NCBI GenBank assembly: GCA_027619595.1
Contig: JAQCHP010000024.1
Span: 1-45,839 of the forward strand
Direction: 5' to 3'
From: Planctomycetota bacterium
GTDB taxonomy: Bacteria; Planctomycetota; Planctomycetia; Pirellulales; Pirellulaceae
DNA: 45,839 nt
The translations under genes and the position numbers were made by a program. Position 1 is the stretch's first letter; each line of letters opens with the position of its first letter. The notes under the pieces were generated by a model. It was not told the DNA's origin, did not search any database, and saw only the letters and a program-made list of their open reading frames with translations. Shown piece after piece: positions 42,883 through 45,839 of this stretch.

Positions 42883-43406
42883 GTGTAAGGCTCCCACGTC
42901 TGATCTTTTTCTGACACGATTGTCACAGCCAGTGGCCATTGAACATGGAACGCAGGGTCGTCATAGCGGTATCCGTCCGCAGAAGTCTGGACATAGGGTT
43001 GCGACATTTGGTAGAGCAGTTCCGTATCGTCGCTTAATGTCTGATATCCTTGTGCACAGCCCTGCCCTACCACGATCGCCCGACGGTTCTCAGCAGTCAA
43101 TTCGACGCCCACCCAGGATCGATGCGTCGGTGACCCAACTCGAAGATCGACCGCCACGACATAGGCTGCACCGCGTACACATCGCACTACCTTTTCTTCC
43201 CAGTGCGGAGGCCGCTGAAAGTGCAATCCGCGCACGGTGCCGGCGTTCTGCGTCCAGGCCAGACTGCATTGGGAAATGCGGGTAGCAATGCCGTGTTGCA
43301 AAAAGTCGAATTCACACCAAACTCGAGCAAATAGACCCCTCGCGTCCCGCATCGGCTCAATTTCTGCGATCCACACGGCGTCAATTTTAGTGCGGACGAA
43401 GCGCAT
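42876..43406 (-). CDS. RmlC-like dTDP-4-dehydrorhamnose 3,5-epimerase family protein
   Basis: A 176-residue cupin epimerase. GTVRGLHFQRPPHWEEKVVRC has the catalytic histidine and lysine of RmlC, and LLYQMSQPY the active-site tyrosine. The RmlC motif AHGF reads AQGY (CAQGYQTL), so a histidine normally in the active site is glutamine. It probably epimerises C3 and/or C5 of a 4-keto sugar nucleotide. A full GGAGG lies six bases upstream of the ATG. It follows the epimerase gene by 12 bases. Confidence 0.88.
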   Translation of the reverse strand: MRFVRTKIDAVWIAEIEPMRDARGLFARVWCEFDFLQHGIATRISQCSLAWTQNAGTVRGLHFQRPPHWEEKVVRCVRGAAYVVAVDLRVGSPTHRSWVGVELTAENRRAIVVGQGCAQGYQTLSDDTELLYQMSQPYVQTSADGYRYDDPAFHVQWPLAVTIVSEKDQTWEPYTW

Positions 43407-43418
43407 ATCCAGCCTCCG

Positions 43419-44477
43419 TCAAACGGGTGAAGAACGAACTTCGGTTGTGGACCGTCGCAGGTCACTACCAATTTGTCCCATGGCCTGTAATTCGCGTATT
43501 CTGGCGAGCCGAATGAACCGCTGCGAAGCGATGTCAGCGACGGTAAAACCGGAGTTCTTTAGCGACGCGAAGAGATGTGCAATTCCTTGTGAGACGTTCC
43601 ACTCCGGGCGGAATCCCGGAAGCTCACGTTGAGCCAAATCGCAGTTCACGCGATAACACCGCGCATCGGGCATGCCGCCAGATGCATATTCCACAGTGCA
43701 GCCTGGAATCTCGGCTTGCACGATATCAGCCAGTTCACGTACTCGATAATTTTCATCGGTCCGCCCGATATTGAACGCTCGATTGTGGATCGCTTCACGC
43801 GGCGCACTTAGCGCTGCGACAATCCCGCAACAGATGTCCTTTACGTGAACCAATGGCCGCCAGGGAGTGCCGTCACTTCGAATCTCAATGCGACCGTTGC
43901 ACATCGCGGATGCCACAAAATCATTGACGACGAGATCAAGCCTTAGTCGTGGGCTGTAGCCGTAAGCCGTCGCATTTCGCAAAAAGACCGGACTAAAAGT
44001 GTCGTCGGCGAGTCGCGAGAGTTCCCGCTCGGCGAATACCTTACTCTCACCGTAAGGGGTCACCGGGTTGAATTCGGCTCCTTCGTCGAGGAATTCATCT
44101 CCGGCTTTCCCGTAGGTACTACAAGAAGAAGAAAAGACAAACCGCTCAACACCCGCTTCACGCGACAGCTTAGCCACATGAGCAGTAGCATGGTGATTTA
44201 TGTCGTACGTTAGGCTGGCGTCCAAATTCCCCAAGGGGTCATTGGATAAGGCCGCGAGATGCACGACCATTTGAACGCCGTCAAAATCGCCAATTCGCAA
44301 ATCACGGATGTCGCGATGGAGTATAGGGAAAGGCTCAGGGCAAGCACCAAGCGTACAGGCGGCAAACAATCCCGAATCAACCCCTAAGACGTTAAAGCCA
44401 CGCGAGATCAGATGGGGCACAAGCACTGTGCCGATATACCCCTGACAGCCGGTAACCAGTACGTGTGATGAAGTCAT
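43419..44477 (-). CDS. NAD-dependent epimerase/dehydratase (extended SDR)
   Basis: A 352-residue extended short-chain dehydrogenase acting on a nucleotide sugar. VLVTGCQGYIGTVLVPHL is the NAD motif, FSSSCSTYGKAG carries the catalytic Ser, TPYGESKVFAERELS the Tyr-x3-Lys pair, and RNATAYGYSPRLRLDLVVND the substrate region. It likely works with the RmlC-like protein and the C-methyltransferase. The exact reaction (4-epimerisation, reduction or dehydration) is not readable. It starts a tight run of genes down to the PIG-L gene. Confidence 0.88.
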   Translation of the reverse strand: MTSSHVLVTGCQGYIGTVLVPHLISRGFNVLGVDSGLFAACTLGACPEPFPILHRDIRDLRIGDFDGVQMVVHLAALSNDPLGNLDASLTYDINHHATAHVAKLSREAGVERFVFSSSCSTYGKAGDEFLDEGAEFNPVTPYGESKVFAERELSRLADDTFSPVFLRNATAYGYSPRLRLDLVVNDFVASAMCNGRIEIRSDGTPWRPLVHVKDICCGIVAALSAPREAIHNRAFNIGRTDENYRVRELADIVQAEIPGCTVEYASGGMPDARCYRVNCDLAQRELPGFRPEWNVSQGIAHLFASLKNSGFTVADIASQRFIRLARIRELQAMGQIGSDLRRSTTEVRSSPV

Positions 44478-44575
44478 GGTAAACCAAGAGGCGGATAACG
44501 AATCGGAAGAGAAGCAACAACCTCCATTCTAAACCGGCCGTCTATCACCGGAATGCGCTAGCGGGATTGAAAACG

Positions 44576-44608
44576 GCGTCAATCGAACCATTTTCAGCCG
44601 ATTGACGC
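44576..44608. terminator. Perfect 10-base inverted repeat GCGTCAATCG / CGATTGACGC
   Basis: Arms at 44576-44585 and 44599-44608 with a 13-base loop form a stable hairpin in the 267-base gap between the GDP-mannose-epimerase-like gene and the SDR epimerase gene. On the minus strand it is followed by CCGTTTTC, a short T-run, so it may terminate the upstream gene 137 bases earlier. An extra GATTGACG copy lies at 44611-44618. A regulatory or operator role is the alternative. Confidence 0.45.
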
Positions 44609-44744
44609 AAGATTGACGATTTTACCACAAGCGCCGGGGGTCCGGTTTGATCGGCCGGAGGTTGTGCCGACGCTTTCTGTCTTCAGTCATTCCGCTTGAC
44701 GGCCCGTTCCATAATTTGTGTGAACCGCTGAGCCTAAAGCCGAA

Positions 44745-45746
44745 TTAGCCCACATCGGCCATCTGCGTCTTCTTGGAATATTCACCGGAAATCCAGGCGT
44801 ACGTACGTTCCATGCCATCTTGGAGACGAATGCTCGGTTCCCAACCCAAGTATTTCATGATCAACGAATTGTCGCTATTTCTTCCGTTGACCCCCTTGGG
44901 CGCATCCAGCTTGTGCACGCGATCGAGATGGATTCCGGCAATACCGGCAACCAAGTCAGCTAAGCCATTGATAGTAACCAACTCTGACGATCCAAGATTG
45001 ATTGGTTCGAGGATGTCACTGTGCATGATCCGGTCGATTCCAAGCACGCAGTCATCGATATACATAAAACTGCGTGTCTGCTCACCGTCCCCCCAGATCT
45101 CGATCTTGGATTCGCCGGCAGTCTTTGCATGTAGTACCTTGCGGCACATCGCGGCGGGCGCCTTTTCGCGGCCGCCATCCCAGGTCCCAAACGGTCCATA
45201 CACGTTGTGGAATCGTGCTACACGTGTTTCAAGGCCATAATCCTCGCGGAAATGCCGACACATGCGTTCGGAAAAAAGTTTCTCCCAACCGTATCCATCC
45301 TCAGGCATGGCCGGGTAAGCATCTTCTTCTCGGAGCGGCGTCACTGCGGCGTCCCGCTGTTTATCCGCATTATAAACGCACGCAGAACTCGCGTAGAAGA
45401 AACGAGTCACACCAGCATCTAAAGCTGCCTTCAGCATGTGCGTATTAATCAACACGGACAGCATGCACAGCGCTTTGTTGTTTTCGATGAATCCCATGCC
45501 ACCCATATCGGCAGCCAAGTTATAGACCTCCGTCGCCCCATCGCAGGCGGCAATACATGCGTCTTTTTCTTGCAGATCTGCGACGACGTTTTCCACGTCA
45601 TCAAATACTTGATACCACTCGTCAACGGGCTTTACGTCGACAGAGCGAATATTGGTGAATCCTTTGCGGCGAAAATAGTCTATCAAATGACCACCGATAA
45701 ATCCTCCGCCTCCAGCCACAAGTATCAAATCGCTCTTTTTTATCAT
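44745..45746 (-). CDS. GDP-mannose 3,5-epimerase-like NAD-dependent epimerase
   Basis: A 333-residue extended SDR closely matching GDP-mannose 3,5-epimerase, which makes GDP-L-galactose (and GDP-L-gulose). VAGGGGFIGGHLIDYFRRKG binds NAD, NLAADMGGMGFIENN and ASSACVYNADKQ are characteristic, YGWEKLFSERMC holds the catalytic Tyr-x3-Lys, and RFHNVYGPFGTWDGGREKAP is the strongest family mark. The ATG at 45746 has AAAGG about 12 bases upstream; the frame is open almost to the window edge, but those codons lack family resemblance. It is separated from the rest of the cluster by a hairpin. Confidence 0.92.
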   Translation of the reverse strand: MIKKSDLILVAGGGGFIGGHLIDYFRRKGFTNIRSVDVKPVDEWYQVFDDVENVVADLQEKDACIAACDGATEVYNLAADMGGMGFIENNKALCMLSVLINTHMLKAALDAGVTRFFYASSACVYNADKQRDAAVTPLREEDAYPAMPEDGYGWEKLFSERMCRHFREDYGLETRVARFHNVYGPFGTWDGGREKAPAAMCRKVLHAKTAGESKIEIWGDGEQTRSFMYIDDCVLGIDRIMHSDILEPINLGSSELVTINGLADLVAGIAGIHLDRVHKLDAPKGVNGRNSDNSLIMKYLGWEPSIRLQDGMERTYAWISGEYSKKTQMADVG

Positions 45747-45839
45747 GATGCGTACGCCTTTCCTGCTAATAAAAAAGGCTCTTCCGATGAATCCGTGGGT
45801 AAAACGGGTCAAATCGATTGCGTTCGTGCTACGTAGGTA

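Noticed and set aside
1-45839. CRISPR arrays, tRNA or rRNA genes and insertion sequences
   Set aside because: No regularly spaced direct repeats, cloverleaf-like T-arm motifs outside coding genes, or transposase sequences were found on either strand.

Overview
This window most likely comes from a planctomycete (Planctomycetota, probably the Pirellula/Rhodopirellula side). The evidence is a bacterial microcompartment (BMC) locus of the PVM type known from Planctomycetes and Verrucomicrobia, a secreted protein with YTV-like arginine/valine-rich repeats, a dockerin-like plus PEP-CTERM secreted protease, a Sua5-phosphatase fusion, and many conserved proteins of unknown function. Composition is moderately GC-rich and even by eye. 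I see no rRNA, tRNA, insertion sequence, prophage or CRISPR array.

Layout. 0.4-4.4 kb: a Cys/Met-metabolism PLP enzyme (-), comM (+), and a DUF937 gene (+) interrupted by one in-frame TAA. 4.5-6.7 kb: a two-gene unit (-) of a deoxyhypusine-synthase-like protein and a PfkB-family kinase. 6.8-9.1 kb: a secreted metalloprotease (-) and a membrane-fusion protein (+). 9.1-15.3 kb: a run of minus-strand genes (hypothetical, rpiB, Sua5/low-molecular-weight phosphatase fusion, YTV-like repeat protein, ferritin-like protein, HEAT-repeat membrane protein). 15.5-21.7 kb: a lipoate-ligase-like protein (+), then a minus-strand efflux operon (adaptor, ATPase, two FtsX-type permeases) and a zinc-ribbon membrane protein. 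21.8-31.4 kb: the BMC locus (-). 31.6-37.3 kb: a GH88-like glycosidase (-), a polytopic membrane protein (+), argC and argJ (+). 37.3-45.8 kb: a minus-strand sugar-nucleotide and polysaccharide cluster.

The BMC locus reads, in transcription order: DeoR regulator, PduL phosphotransacylase, two BMC-H hexamers, acetate kinase, BMC-P, PduP aldehyde dehydrogenase, BMC-P, a protein of unknown function, BMC-P, class II aldolase, and a lactate/malate dehydrogenase-family enzyme. From established knowledge of PVM compartments, the aldolase cleaves fuculose- or rhamnulose-1-phosphate to DHAP plus lactaldehyde. PduP, PduL and AckA then take lactaldehyde through lactyl-CoA and lactyl-phosphate to lactate plus ATP. 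Amphipathic encapsulation-peptide-like helices are visible on PduP, PduL, the aldolase and the protein of unknown function, which marks that last protein as probable lumen cargo. A GH88-like enzyme just upstream of the regulator fits a polysaccharide-scavenging lifestyle.

The sugar cluster combines a GDP-mannose-3,5-epimerase-like protein, a second SDR epimerase, an RmlC-like epimerase, a DUF4910 protein, a GSA-aminomutase-like aminotransferase, a sugar C-methyltransferase, a CDP-glucose-pyrophosphorylase-like enzyme and a PIG-L deacetylase. It probably builds a modified, possibly branched, sugar for a surface glycan. The items most worth follow-up are the uncharacterised BMC cargo candidate, the DHS-like/kinase pair, the MDH-like specificity residue in the BMC dehydrogenase, and the nonsense codon in the DUF937 gene.
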